From: Saccharomonospora xinjiangensis XJ-54
GTDB lineage: Bacteria > Actinomycetota > Actinomycetes > Mycobacteriales > Pseudonocardiaceae
DNA: 64,000 nucleotides
Reading direction: 5' to 3'
NCBI RefSeq assembly: GCF_000258175.1
Contig: NZ_JH636049.1
Coordinates: 1,448,982-1,512,981 of the forward strand
A program made the position numbers and the translations under genes. The notes under the pieces are model-generated. The model was given only the letters and a program-made list of their open reading frames with translations. It was not told the origin of the DNA and did not search any database. The first letter of the stretch is position 1. Each line of letters begins with the position of its first letter. Of this stretch, positions 41,263-49,841 are shown piece after piece.

Positions 41263-42650
41263 CGGGCGGAACCTGGCTCGGCGCCGAGGACCACACCGCC
41301 CAGCGCGGTCAGCTTCGGCGCGAGCACATCGGCGTCACCGACCACGACCCCGGTGAAACGGTGGGGCGCGAAGAACTCCAGTGCGGCCTGCGCCACCTGC
41401 TCCGTGGTCACCGAGGCCAGCCGCTGCGGATGCTCGGCGAGCCATTCGATTCCCAGTCCCACGGCGGTCAGCGCGGCGAGCTGACTGGCGAGTCCCGCCT
41501 GGGACGACGACGCGATCAGCAACGTCCCCACCGCGTACTGCCGGACGGAATCGACCTCGGTGTCCGTGGGTGGCACGAGCGCGAGCCTGCCCAGCTCGTA
41601 GCGGGTCTCCAGCAGAGCGGCGGCGGTGACCTCGCTGGCGGTGTCGGCCTCGACCTGGACGGTCGCCTTGGCCCCGGTGAACTCGAACCCGGAGTGCGCG
41701 CCGTAGGTGTATCCCTTGTCCTCGCGGATGTTCTCCACGAGGCGCGACGAGAAGTAGCCGCCGAAGGTCAGGTTGGCGAGCTGGAGCGCGGGGTAGCGGG
41801 GGTCCGTCCTCGGCAGCGCCTGCGCCGAGAGCCGGATCTGCGACTGCACCGCGCCGGGCCTGCCGACGAGCAGGACATCGCCGGGCGAGAGGTCCGGCAG
41901 CGGGGGCAGCTCCCGCGCCCGCACGTCACTGGCCCAGCCCGTCAGCGCGCGCTCGACCTCGGCCACCGCGGTGTCCGGGTCAACGTCCCCGACCACGACC
42001 AGCGTGGAGCCGCCCGGCAGCACCGACGCCGCGTGCAGCGACCGCACCCCCTCCCCTTCCACGGCGGCGACGTCGGTGGCCATCGGCATCTCGCGCGTGT
42101 AGGGGTGGTCGCCGTAACGCCGGCGCTGCAACGCCTCCCGTGCGATCACCCTGGGCTGGGTGCGTGCCACCGCGAGCCGCTCGGAGATCCGGTCGGCCTC
42201 CCTGCGCACCTCCGCGTCCACATGCGACGCCTCGGTGAGCACATCGGCGAGCACGTCGAGCAACTCGGGCAGTTTCCCGGCCAGCGCGCTGCCCGAGACC
42301 CGGAGGTGTTCGGGATCGACGACGGTGCCGAGATCTCCGCCGATGAGCGCGAGGTCGGTGTCGATGCCGACGCGGTCGCGGCGGCGGGTGCCGGTGAGCA
42401 GCGTCTCGGCGAGAACCTCGGCGGTGGCCGGGTGCATCGGATCGTCACCCGCGAACGGGATCGTCAGGCGCAGCTCGACCATCGGCACCGTGGGCTTGCG
42501 CACGGCGAGCACGCGAAGCCCGTTGCCGAGCACCGTGTCCACGTGGGCGAGTTCCGTGGCGCGCTTCTGCTCTCCCAGCGGGGGTAGTGGCCTCGGGCCT
42601 TCCTCCGTGTGGCCGATCTCCTCGGCGGAGCGATAACTGGTCGCGCTCAC
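41259..42650 (-). CDS. M16-family peptidase-like protein, non-catalytic partner
   Basis: 463 residues. M16 fold from HVDTVLGNGLRVLAVRKPTVPMVELRL onward, but the HxxEH zinc motif is missing: its expected site reads MHPATAEVLAETLL. The C-terminal half keeps the R/Y substrate-binding pattern in YFSSRLVENIREDKGYTYGAHS. Such proteins form heterodimers with a catalytic M16 subunit, as in mitochondrial processing peptidase. The partner is encoded immediately upstream (42647-43939) with a 4-nt overlap. Confidence 0.9.
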   Translation of the reverse strand: MSATSYRSAEEIGHTEEGPRPLPPLGEQKRATELAHVDTVLGNGLRVLAVRKPTVPMVELRLTIPFAGDDPMHPATAEVLAETLLTGTRRRDRVGIDTDLALIGGDLGTVVDPEHLRVSGSALAGKLPELLDVLADVLTEASHVDAEVRREADRISERLAVARTQPRVIAREALQRRRYGDHPYTREMPMATDVAAVEGEGVRSLHAASVLPGGSTLVVVGDVDPDTAVAEVERALTGWASDVRARELPPLPDLSPGDVLLVGRPGAVQSQIRLSAQALPRTDPRYPALQLANLTFGGYFSSRLVENIREDKGYTYGAHSGFEFTGAKATVQVEADTASEVTAAALLETRYELGRLALVPPTDTEVDSVRQYAVGTLLIASSSQAGLASQLAALTAVGLGIEWLAEHPQRLASVTTEQVAQAALEFFAPHRFTGVVVGDADVLAPKLTALGGVVLGAEPGSAR

Positions 42651-43939
42651 TGGGCACCTCCCTGTCCCGGTTCCACCACGAGAACGGCACGCGAATCGGG
42701 TCGCAGCGCCTTCGCCGCCTCGGACACCTGCTCTGCCGTCACCGCCGCGATACGCTCCGGAAGCCGGTACACCAGCGCCGCGTCACCGTAGAGCAGCTCC
42801 AGCGAGCCGAGTCCGAGTGTGCGGGCCACGAGCCGGTCGTGATCGGAGTGCAGGTTGGCGCTCCACCTGGCGGTCACCTTGGCGAGTTCACGCTCCCCCG
42901 GCGGCGTGGTGGCGAGTGCGTCGAGTTCGGCGTCGAGCGCGTCGAGCACCCGCTCCGGCGACGTGTCGGGGCCGTGGATCGCGGTCACCGAGAACGTGTC
43001 GGGATTGCGCGCCTCGAACGGCCCGAAGAGTCCCGCCCCCGCGTTGACGTCGGTCACCAGCGGTTCGGTGTGCACGAGGCGTTGCTGCAACCGCGACGAG
43101 TCACCGTCGGTGAGCACTCCCGCCAGCACGAGATTGGCGAGGTAGGCATCGAGTTCGTTGATCGGGTCAGGCATGCGGTAGCCCACCGCGAGCGCCGGCA
43201 GCGGCGCGTGCGGGTCGATGTGCGTACCCCGCCGCTGTTCGGTGGGGCGGGGTTCGTCGAACGAGGGCCGGTGCGGCTTCGGCCGCGCGGGCACGTCGCC
43301 GAAGTGCTTCTCCACGAGGTCGCGGGTGCGCTCGACGTCGAGGTCGCCTGCCACGGTGAGCACCGCGTTGGCGGGCGAGTAGTAGGTGTCGAAGAAGGCC
43401 GCGCAGTCGTCGAGCGATGCCTGTTCGAGGTCGGTGAAGTCGCCGTAGCCGTTGTGGGCGTTGGGGAACGTCGAGTACAGCACCGGGGGAAGAAGGATCC
43501 ACGGGAACCCGCCGTAGGGCCGGTTCAGCACGTTGAGACGGATTTCCTCCTTCACCACGTCGATCTGGTTGGCCAGGTTCTCGCGCGTCAGCTTCGGTGC
43601 GCGCATCCGGTCTGCCTCGAGGAACAACGCGCGTTCGAGAGCAGCCGACGGCAACACCTCGAAGTAGTCCGTGTAGTCGGGGTGGGTCGAGCCGTTGAAG
43701 GTGCCCCCACTGCTCTGCACGTGGCGAAAGTGAGCGAGCTTCTCCAGGCTCTCGCTACCCTGGAACATCAGGTGCTCGAAGAGGTGGGCGAACCCCGTGC
43801 GCCCTTCCGGTTCAGAGCGGAAGCCCACGTCGTAGTGCACGCTCACCCCGACGACCGGCGCCGTCGGATCGGGCGCGAGCACAACCCGCAGGCCGTTGTC
43901 GAGGGTGAACTTGTGGAGTTCGGAGACGGCCATGACCAC
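42647..43939 (-). CDS. M16-family zinc metallopeptidase, catalytic subunit
   Basis: 430 residues. FTLDNGLRVVLAPDPTAPVVGVSVHYDVGFRSE leads into the inverted zinc motif HLFEH (residues ~48-52) in GFAHLFEHLMFQGSE; the distal Glu ligand is in VVKEEIRLNVLNRPYGGF. FDTYYSPANAVLTVAGDLD and DGDSSRLQQRLVH are further M16 signs. It is predicted to be a cytosolic clamp-shaped peptidase cutting small unfolded peptides as a heterodimer with the next gene product. No signal peptide. Divergent from the SDR gene; the ATG at 43939 or the second ATG six bases later could be used. Confidence 0.92.
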   Translation of the reverse strand: MVMAVSELHKFTLDNGLRVVLAPDPTAPVVGVSVHYDVGFRSEPEGRTGFAHLFEHLMFQGSESLEKLAHFRHVQSSGGTFNGSTHPDYTDYFEVLPSAALERALFLEADRMRAPKLTRENLANQIDVVKEEIRLNVLNRPYGGFPWILLPPVLYSTFPNAHNGYGDFTDLEQASLDDCAAFFDTYYSPANAVLTVAGDLDVERTRDLVEKHFGDVPARPKPHRPSFDEPRPTEQRRGTHIDPHAPLPALAVGYRMPDPINELDAYLANLVLAGVLTDGDSSRLQQRLVHTEPLVTDVNAGAGLFGPFEARNPDTFSVTAIHGPDTSPERVLDALDAELDALATTPPGERELAKVTARWSANLHSDHDRLVARTLGLGSLELLYGDAALVYRLPERIAAVTAEQVSEAAKALRPDSRAVLVVEPGQGGAQ

Positions 43940-43989
43940 ACCCTACGGGTAGCGTCGGCCACACCAGCAGCAGAGGAGCACTGAGTTCC

Positions 43990-44799
43990 CTGGGACAGCC
44001 ACGCGAGCGAACCGTCCTCGTCACCGGGGCCACCGACGGCCTCGGAAGGCGTCTCGCGGCCGAGCTGACCCGTCGCGGCGCGAGGGTGATCGCCCACGGC
44101 CGCGACCCCGCCAAGCTGCGCGCGCTGCGCCGGGAAACGGGCGCCGAGGTCGTCCGCGCCGACTTCAGCGAGCTACGCCAGGTCGATCGTCTCGCCGCCG
44201 AGCTGCTCCAGCGCTACGACCGCCTCGGCGTGCTGGTGAACAACGCCGGTGTCGGGGTCGGGCGTGACCCGACGCGGCGCGAGGAGAGCGCCGACGGCTA
44301 CGAGTTGCGGTTCGCCGTCAACTACCTCGCTCCGTATCACCTCACCCGCAGGCTCCTTCCGCTGCTGAAGGCTCCCGCTCGTATCGTCAACGTCGCGGCG
44401 GCGGGACAGCAGGAGTTCGGCTTCCTCGACCCGCAGCTACACCGCCACTACAGCGGCGCGTCCGCCTACATGCGCAGCAAGCTCGCGCTGGTCATGCACA
44501 CGTTCGACCTCGCGGAGGAGTTGAGGGGCAGCGGCGTCACGGTCAACGCCCTGCATCCCGCGACCTTCATGGACACCACGATGGTGCGCGAGTCGGGGCG
44601 CACACCCCTGAGCACTCTGGACGAGGGCGTGGCCGCGACGCTGCGGTTGATCCTCGACGAGGACCTCACCGAGGTCACGGGGCGGTTCTTCAACGGAACC
44701 CACGAGGCGGACCCGCACCCGCAGGCACACGAAAGGCGGGCGCGCGAGAGACTGCGGCGGCTCAGCGACGAACTGGTCGCCGAAGCGCTGAGTCGCTGA
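43990..44799 (+). CDS. Short-chain dehydrogenase/reductase with non-standard start
   Basis: About 269 residues. NAD(P)-binding motif TVLVTGATDGLGRRLA, NNAGV, and the active-site Tyr-Lys in YMRSKLAL (YxxxK pattern reads AYMRSK, Tyr followed by Lys at +4) with upstream Ser region NVAAAGQQ. Close to retinol dehydrogenase/protochlorophyllide-reductase-like SDRs. The glycine motif lies upstream of the first in-frame GTG (44086), so translation must begin earlier; but from the in-frame stop at 43933 to there no ATG, GTG or TTG exists. CTG 43990, 11 nt after AGGAG, is my best start. Divergent from the M16 operon. Confidence 0.78.
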   Translation: MGQPRERTVLVTGATDGLGRRLAAELTRRGARVIAHGRDPAKLRALRRETGAEVVRADFSELRQVDRLAAELLQRYDRLGVLVNNAGVGVGRDPTRREESADGYELRFAVNYLAPYHLTRRLLPLLKAPARIVNVAAAGQQEFGFLDPQLHRHYSGASAYMRSKLALVMHTFDLAEELRGSGVTVNALHPATFMDTTMVRESGRTPLSTLDEGVAATLRLILDEDLTEVTGRFFNGTHEADPHPQAHERRARERLRRLSDELVAEALSR

Positions 44800-44857
44800 G
44801 AACTCCGAAGGCACCGAAGGCTCTCGATACTCGCTGGATCCTCGGGGTGTGCTCGGG

Positions 44858-45652
44858 TCACGGCCCGCACCACGTCGTGAGCAGCGTCCACACGGCGGCA
44901 TGCACGACCCTGTGCCCTGCCGCGGTGAGGTGCACCGCGTCAGGCAGGTAGAGCTCCTCCGCCCCCGGCGTTCCACCGGCGGGCAGGTACTCGCCGAGGT
45001 CGAGCACCTCGGCACCCTGGTCGGCCGCGACCGTCTCGATGACGGCGGTGTAGGCGTTCCACGGATACACCGGGTCGGGCACGAGCCGTGTGCCTGCCTG
45101 GGGCTGCACCACCAGCAACACGGTGGTCCTCGGCGACGCCGTGTGGAGTTCGACCACGAGGCGGCGGTAGTGCTCGTCGAAGTCGGCCGGAGGGAGGTCG
45201 GCGACGAATTCGGCCGTGCCGAGAGCGACGATCACCAGCGCGGGCTGCACGTCGTGCACGGCGTCGGTGGCGCTCGCCGTCTCCTCCCAGCGACCGCCCT
45301 CCCCGAAGTCGGCCGCCATGGCGCCGTTGCGGGCGAGGACGGTGGTGATGGTGCCCCACTCGTCGGACGCGCGGCGGGTCAGCACCGAGGTCCAACCGAC
45401 AGCCGTCGGGGCGTAGCTCCCGCCTCCCGGATGGTCGGGCAGCCCGTATCCCGTGCTGTGCGAGTCGCCGAGGATCATGATCGACGACTGATCGCCGCAC
45501 CACGCCGGATCGGTGGACGCGGTGGTGGCTCGCGGGGTGAAGCACGCGGACAGCACCGATGCCGTCACCGTCATCAGCAGCACCAGCCCGGCCGCGCGCG
45601 GCCGAAAGGGCCTTCGCCGTTCGCCCTGTCTCCGGCACCCACGACGACCCAC
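44858..45652 (-). CDS. SGNH/GDSL-type lipoprotein hydrolase
   Basis: 264 residues. A basic start, hydrophobic segment AAGLVLLMTVTASVLSAC with the lipobox LSAC (Cys37) marks a lipoprotein. SGNH blocks: IMILGDSHSTGYGLP (nucleophile Ser) near residue 60, NGAMAADFGEGG (Gly region), VIVALGTAEF where GxND is expected (no Asn, so the oxyanion residue may differ), and DAVHLTAAGH (Asp-His) near 245. Two cysteine pairs could bridge outside the cell. It is probably an esterase or O-acyl-carbohydrate deacetylase of the envelope. Its 3' end converges with the SDR gene. Confidence 0.8.
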   Translation of the reverse strand: MGRRGCRRQGERRRPFRPRAAGLVLLMTVTASVLSACFTPRATTASTDPAWCGDQSSIMILGDSHSTGYGLPDHPGGGSYAPTAVGWTSVLTRRASDEWGTITTVLARNGAMAADFGEGGRWEETASATDAVHDVQPALVIVALGTAEFVADLPPADFDEHYRRLVVELHTASPRTTVLLVVQPQAGTRLVPDPVYPWNAYTAVIETVAADQGAEVLDLGEYLPAGGTPGAEELYLPDAVHLTAAGHRVVHAAVWTLLTTWCGP

Positions 45653-45861
45653 GGTGTCACCTCGCCGCGACGCTTGAGCCGGACACGGTGCACCGGCGGC
45701 GTCATCGTGCTCTTCGGCAATTCCGGCCCCCGTGTTTCATCCGCCCGGGAAATAACCACCTGTGAGTGACATCACGACAGTTCCGCACCGTCCGTGACAG
45801 CTCGTGCGATCAGCGGGGCACCGGCAGCTCACCGCTTTTCGCGGGCGAAACGCGCCTTCCG

Positions 45862-46746
45862 TCAGTCGCGGCGGGCCGCCCTCGACAGTTCGTCGGCGAG
45901 GTTTTCCCTGCGCATGCGCTGGTCGATGTAGAGCAACGCCGTCACGGCGGCAGAGAACGGCACCGTGACCGTGCGCGCCACGGCACCGCCGAGCTCGCGG
46001 ATCAGCAACTCCTCCGGCGTGTAGCCGCGTTGCGGGGCCTGCGGGTCGATCGCGAGGCCGAACGGCCACTGGATCAGGTTGGAGATCACCCAGGTGAGCA
46101 CGACAGCGACAACCAGAACGCCGAACACCCGCCACCACGCGCCCTGCACGAGGGCCACGGAACGGCGCAGCGCTTCGCCGACCCGGCCGCGTTCGAGCAC
46201 CAGCGCTGGCGTGGCGAGGCTCAGCAACGCGTACAGCCACACGCCGGGCACCACGAACAGGAAGGTGCCCACCATGACCGCCACGGTCACCACCAGCGTG
46301 AGACCCAGCAGCGCCACGACCCTCGGCCGCAGCTCCTCCCACGCCTGCCGCACCCCGATCTTGTGGCCGAGCACCGCTCTGCCGACCACGACCGTCAGCA
46401 GTCCCGCGAGGAACGTCTGAGTCACCAGCGTGATCAGAGCCAGGACCGCGAACTGAGGGACGGTCTCTTGCAGTTGTGTCATCGCCTGATCGAGCCGCAC
46501 CTCGGGAGGCGCGTCCGCGGCGATCACGGGAACGGGGCTCGTGGCGTCGAGCAGCCACAGGTCGGCGGCGTAGTAGATCGCGGCACTGACGATCGCAACG
46601 ACAGCGGCCGAACCGAACACCACACCCGCGTACCTGCGCAGCGTCGTGACGGCGCCTTCGAGGATCTCCCCGAGCAGCAGCGGGCGCAGCGGCACGACGC
46701 CCGGCCGCCGATCGCGGGATGTTGACCAGCCTGCGGAGTCGGACAT
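45862..46746 (-). CDS. Polytopic membrane protein, DUF7544/GPDP_memb-like
   Basis: 294 residues from ATG 46746 with GGAGGT immediately before it. The N-terminal PLRPLLLGEILEGAVTTLRRYAGVVFGSAAVVAIV is the typical beginning of actinobacterial proteins related to the membrane domain of glycerophosphodiester phosphodiesterases (PLxxGEILDxAFxLLRRN). Six hydrophobic segments follow, including FAVLALITLVTQTFLAGLLTVVVG, VVALLGLTLVVTVAVMVGTFLFVVPGVWLY and VFGVLVVAVVLTWVISNLI. VPGVWLYALLSLATPALVLE is a family hallmark. No catalytic domain. Function unknown. Divergent from the zinc metallopeptidase gene. Confidence 0.75.
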   Translation of the reverse strand: MSDSAGWSTSRDRRPGVVPLRPLLLGEILEGAVTTLRRYAGVVFGSAAVVAIVSAAIYYAADLWLLDATSPVPVIAADAPPEVRLDQAMTQLQETVPQFAVLALITLVTQTFLAGLLTVVVGRAVLGHKIGVRQAWEELRPRVVALLGLTLVVTVAVMVGTFLFVVPGVWLYALLSLATPALVLERGRVGEALRRSVALVQGAWWRVFGVLVVAVVLTWVISNLIQWPFGLAIDPQAPQRGYTPEELLIRELGGAVARTVTVPFSAAVTALLYIDQRMRRENLADELSRAARRD

Positions 46747-46936
46747 ACCTCCATCCTGACGCCTCCCCCCTTCACCTGGTCCTGCCGGGGTCCGCCGTGG
46801 CGGCGCACGAGTTCGACGGGAAACCAGGCACACCTTCCCTCCGAGGCACCCGCCGAGTCACCGCCGAGCCGCCCCGGCCGGGTGGCGGCTGGCTATGCTG
46901 GCGAGCGAGTTCGGATCGACGCGCGGGGACGACGAG

Positions 46937-48043
46937 ATGACACAACCGCCACCGTGGCAGGGACCAGGGAGCCACGGTCAGGGCCCGCGACCCTCAGGCC
47001 ATCACCCTTCCCCACAGCAGGGACCAGCGGGTCCGGCTGGGCGGCCGCCGAGAAAACCGGCCTGGCCGTACGCCGTCGCGTACGGGGCAGGTTCCCTGCT
47101 GCTCGTCGGTGTCCTCGTGCTGGTGTACGTGTTCACCACCGGGACCGGCACCCCCACGCCGACTCACCCCGCCGCGCCACCGCCTTCGCCGCTCACGGCC
47201 GTGCCCAGCAGCGAAAGCCCGGCTCCCACTCCCAGCACCAGCTCGGAGCTGACGGGCCCGCGCTCCACTCCGCCTGCCGGCGGCGCGTCGGCGGAGGGGC
47301 AACCCGCGGACCCGAATCAGCCCGCGAAGATCTTCAAGCTCGCCGACCACCCCATACTCCAGGACCCCGACGCCGGCCTCGCCAACCGCGCCTGCCACCT
47401 GCCCGGATGGCAGAGCACACCGGAAGGCGCCGAGGCGTTCTTCACCGCCGCACGAGAGTGTCTCGACGCGGCGTGGGAGCCGTTCCTGCGGGCCTACAAC
47501 CTGCCGTTCACCCCGCCGAGGTTGCACTTCCCCTCCTCCGCGAGTTTCGACACCCAGTGCGGCCGGATCAACGTCGGTATCGCCACGGCGGCGTACTACT
47601 GCGAGGGCGACCTCTACCTGCCCTACGACGGGCTCCAGACCCAGCAGTACGGCGACACCCCCGGCGTCTATCTCGCGTTGTTCGCGCACGAGTACGGCCA
47701 TCATGTTCAGGAGATGGCGGGGATCATGGACGCGGCGTGGGATCGTATCTACGCCGAGGGCAAGGACAGCCCCGCCGGGCGGGAGATGTCGCGGCGCAAG
47801 GAATTGCAGGCGCAGTGCTTCTCGGGGATGTTCCTCGGCGCGCACGTCGATCAGGGCGGGTCGATCACCCGCGAGATGTACAACGCGGCCTGGTACGACC
47901 AGGAGACCAGGGGCGACGACACCTCGGGAACCCACGACCACGGCACCAACGCCAACTACGCGAAGTGGTGGCGTGCGGGCGCCTACGACAACCGCATCGT
48001 CGATTGCAACACCTTCGCAGCCCCGAGCGAGGACGTGGCCTGA
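46937..48043 (+). CDS. Neutral zinc metallopeptidase (YpfJ-like), membrane-anchored
   Basis: 368 residues from ATG 46937. A Pro/Gln/Gly-rich cytoplasmic start is followed by one membrane segment (VAYGAGSLLLVGVLVLVYVF, ~40-60) and a Pro/Thr/Ser-rich linker. The zinc peptidase domain has FTAARECLDAAWEPFLRAY, CGRINVGIATAAYYCEGDLYLPY and the zinc motif HEYGHHVQEMAG (HExxH-like HEYGH, residues ~254). ELQAQCFSGMFLGA then supplies the third-ligand Glu. Active site faces outside. Four Cys could form disulfides. The 21-bp repeat array begins just after the stop. Similar proteins are frequent in actinobacteria; substrates unknown. Confidence 0.85.
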   Translation: MTQPPPWQGPGSHGQGPRPSGHHPSPQQGPAGPAGRPPRKPAWPYAVAYGAGSLLLVGVLVLVYVFTTGTGTPTPTHPAAPPPSPLTAVPSSESPAPTPSTSSELTGPRSTPPAGGASAEGQPADPNQPAKIFKLADHPILQDPDAGLANRACHLPGWQSTPEGAEAFFTAARECLDAAWEPFLRAYNLPFTPPRLHFPSSASFDTQCGRINVGIATAAYYCEGDLYLPYDGLQTQQYGDTPGVYLALFAHEYGHHVQEMAGIMDAAWDRIYAEGKDSPAGREMSRRKELQAQCFSGMFLGAHVDQGGSITREMYNAAWYDQETRGDDTSGTHDHGTNANYAKWWRAGAYDNRIVDCNTFAAPSEDVA

Positions 48044-48059
48044 CCAAGCCAAGCCACCC

Positions 48060-48142
48060 GTGTCCGCACTTCCTGCACGCGTGTCGGCACTTGATGTCCG
48101 TGTCCGCACTTCCCGTACGCGTGTCCGCACTTCCCGTACAGG
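48060..48142 (+). repeat. 21-bp tandem repeat, locus A (about 4 units)
   Basis: Units start at 48060, 48081, 48100 and 48121 (periods 21, 19, 21). Consensus is GTGTCCGCACTT followed by CCTGCACGC or CCCGTACGC; the second unit has GTGTCGGCACTT and a GATGTCC end. A decayed fifth unit may reach 48164. The array fills the gap between the convergent stops of the metallopeptidase and the DUF3592-like gene. The same unit occurs at two other places in the window. Confidence 0.85.
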
Positions 48143-48168
48143 CTTTGGTACTCCCTGTACGGGCGGGG

Positions 48169-48660
48169 TCAGACCGTCGCGAAGCTCGCGCGCTCGGTCT
48201 TCGGGCCGCGAGCCAGCAGGAAGGCGTAGGTTCCCCCACCGGCACAGCCCAGCAGGAGCAGGCCGAGACCCACCGGCCTGCGCAGGTCGTTGATCCCCGG
48301 AGCGGTGGCCGCGAGTGCGACCTCCACCGGCCCTTCCGCCTCGGCGGGGTCGTCCTCAAGGGCGATCCGCACCGACTCGTCCTGGTCGTGTCCGCACCCG
48401 CTGAGCAGCCCCTCGTGGGTCTGCCCTGCGAGCTGGAACCGCACGACCTCCTCCGCGTCGGGGTTCGAGCATTCGACGGGCTTGGTCACCGTCGCATCGA
48501 CGACCCTGCGCTCCGCCTGCGCGGACCCGGCACCGAACAGCGACGGCCCCATCCACCAGGCCCCGAGCATGATCAGAATCCCCATCACCGCGGCGACACC
48601 GAGCACCTGCGGTGTCAAACGCGGCGTTCGCCGTCTTTCTGGGTTCGAGGGCTGCGGCAC
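48169..48660 (-). CDS. Two-helix membrane protein of unknown function (DUF3592-like)
   Basis: 163 residues. Basic N-terminus, membrane segment VLGVAAVMGILIMLGAWWMG (~20-40), an extracytoplasmic beta-rich domain with two cysteines (VECSNPDAEEVVRFQLAG and LSGCGHDQDESVRIAL), second segment PVGLGLLLLGCAGGGTYAFLLA near the end. This is the outline of DUF3592-type proteins; the match is by layout only. It lies between the potassium channel (upstream on the same strand direction but separated) and the repeat array. Confidence 0.65.
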   Translation of the reverse strand: MPQPSNPERRRTPRLTPQVLGVAAVMGILIMLGAWWMGPSLFGAGSAQAERRVVDATVTKPVECSNPDAEEVVRFQLAGQTHEGLLSGCGHDQDESVRIALEDDPAEAEGPVEVALAATAPGINDLRRPVGLGLLLLGCAGGGTYAFLLARGPKTERASFATV

Positions 48661-48716
48661 GCCTCAATGCTTCCAGATCGTCAAGCCGCTGCCCACCAGG
48701 TGGGGGCGGTGACCTG

Positions 48717-49841
48717 TCACGGCACAGTCTCCTCCCCGACCGACACCTTCTTCACGTAGAGCAGCCGGTCGCCCCGCTCCAGCGAGTCGGCTTCGGGAGC
48801 GTCCACGCGGTAGAGCGTGCCGTCGCGCACGAGGCCCAGCACGATGTCGGGAAGGTGCCGGGGCGAGCCGCCCTCCTCGGACGGTTCGACGGGACGTTCC
48901 GCGATCGCGAGCCCGGCCTCCGGTGTGAGCAGGTCCTCCACCATGTCCACGACCCTGGGTGTCCTCGTGGCGATACCCAGCAGGCGGCCTGCCGTCTCGC
49001 TCGACACCACGACCTGATCGGCGCCGGACTGCTTCAGCAGGTGCACGTTCTCCGCCTCCCGCACCGACGCGAGGATGCGGGCCTTCGGAGCGAGTTCCCT
49101 CGCGCTGAGCGTGACGAGCACGGCCGTGTCGTCGCGGTTCGGGGCGACCACCACCGCGCTGGCCCTCTGCACACCCGCGACCCGCAGCACGTCCGAGCGC
49201 GTCGCGGAACCGTGCACCGTGATCAGGCCGCGAGCGCTGGCCGCGTCGAGTGCGGTGCGGTCGGTGTCCACGACCACGATCTGGCTCGGGTCGCTGTCCT
49301 CCTCGCCGAGCAGCGCGTTCACCGCCGAACGGCCCTTCGTGCCGAACCCGATGACGACCACGTGGTCGCGCACTGTGCGCCTCCAATTCTGGATCCGGAA
49401 CGCCTGCCGTGAGCGCTCGGTCAGCACCTCCAGTGTCGTTCCGATCAGCACGATCAGGAACAGCACCCGCAACGGCGTGATGAGGATGATGTTCACCAGC
49501 CTGGCCGTGTCGCTGGCAGGCGTGATGTCACCGTAGCCCGTCGTGGACAGCGTCACGGTGGCGTAGTAGAAGCTGTCGAGCAACGAGATGCCGTCGTCGT
49601 TGGCGTCGCGGTACCCGTCGTTGTCGAGGTAGACCACGAACACGACGGCGAGCAGGGCCAGCAGCGCGAACAGCACCCTGCGGGCGATCGCCCTCGCCGG
49701 GCTGATCACGGTGGCAGGCATGTTGACGATCCCGACCAGCGCGTGTCCTGGCCGGTCGGACAGCTTCTCCTCGCGGAGGTTGAACTTCCACGGTCTCACC
49801 ATGATCGCCCAGCGCCCGTTCCCGTCGTCATGTCGGCTCAC
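48717..49841 (-). CDS. Potassium channel with RCK (TrkA-N/TrkA-C) domains
   Basis: 374 residues, Rv3200c-like. Pore module: TM VLFALLALLAVVFVVYLD, pore loop SFYYATVTLSTTGYGDITP with selectivity filter TTGYGD near residue 100, TM LVNIILITPLRVLFLIVLIGTTL. RCK domain: VRDHVVVIGFGTKGRSAVNALL (Rossmann GxGxxG variant GFGTKG), VVVDTDRTAL, then TrkA-C near the end. Ligand-gated (nucleotide or Ca2+) K+ channel is expected. GTG 49841 overlaps the adnB stop region by 14 nt; ATG 49802 is a possible later start. Same strand as adnA-adnB, as in mycobacteria. Confidence 0.9.
   Translation of the reverse strand: MSRHDDGNGRWAIMVRPWKFNLREEKLSDRPGHALVGIVNMPATVISPARAIARRVLFALLALLAVVFVVYLDNDGYRDANDDGISLLDSFYYATVTLSTTGYGDITPASDTARLVNIILITPLRVLFLIVLIGTTLEVLTERSRQAFRIQNWRRTVRDHVVVIGFGTKGRSAVNALLGEEDSDPSQIVVVDTDRTALDAASARGLITVHGSATRSDVLRVAGVQRASAVVVAPNRDDTAVLVTLSARELAPKARILASVREAENVHLLKQSGADQVVVSSETAGRLLGIATRTPRVVDMVEDLLTPEAGLAIAERPVEPSEEGGSPRHLPDIVLGLVRDGTLYRVDAPEADSLERGDRLLYVKKVSVGEETVP

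Noticed and set aside
48060..48142. CRISPR array
   Set aside because: Units are directly adjacent with no spacers, only 3-4 copies, and no cas genes occur in the window.
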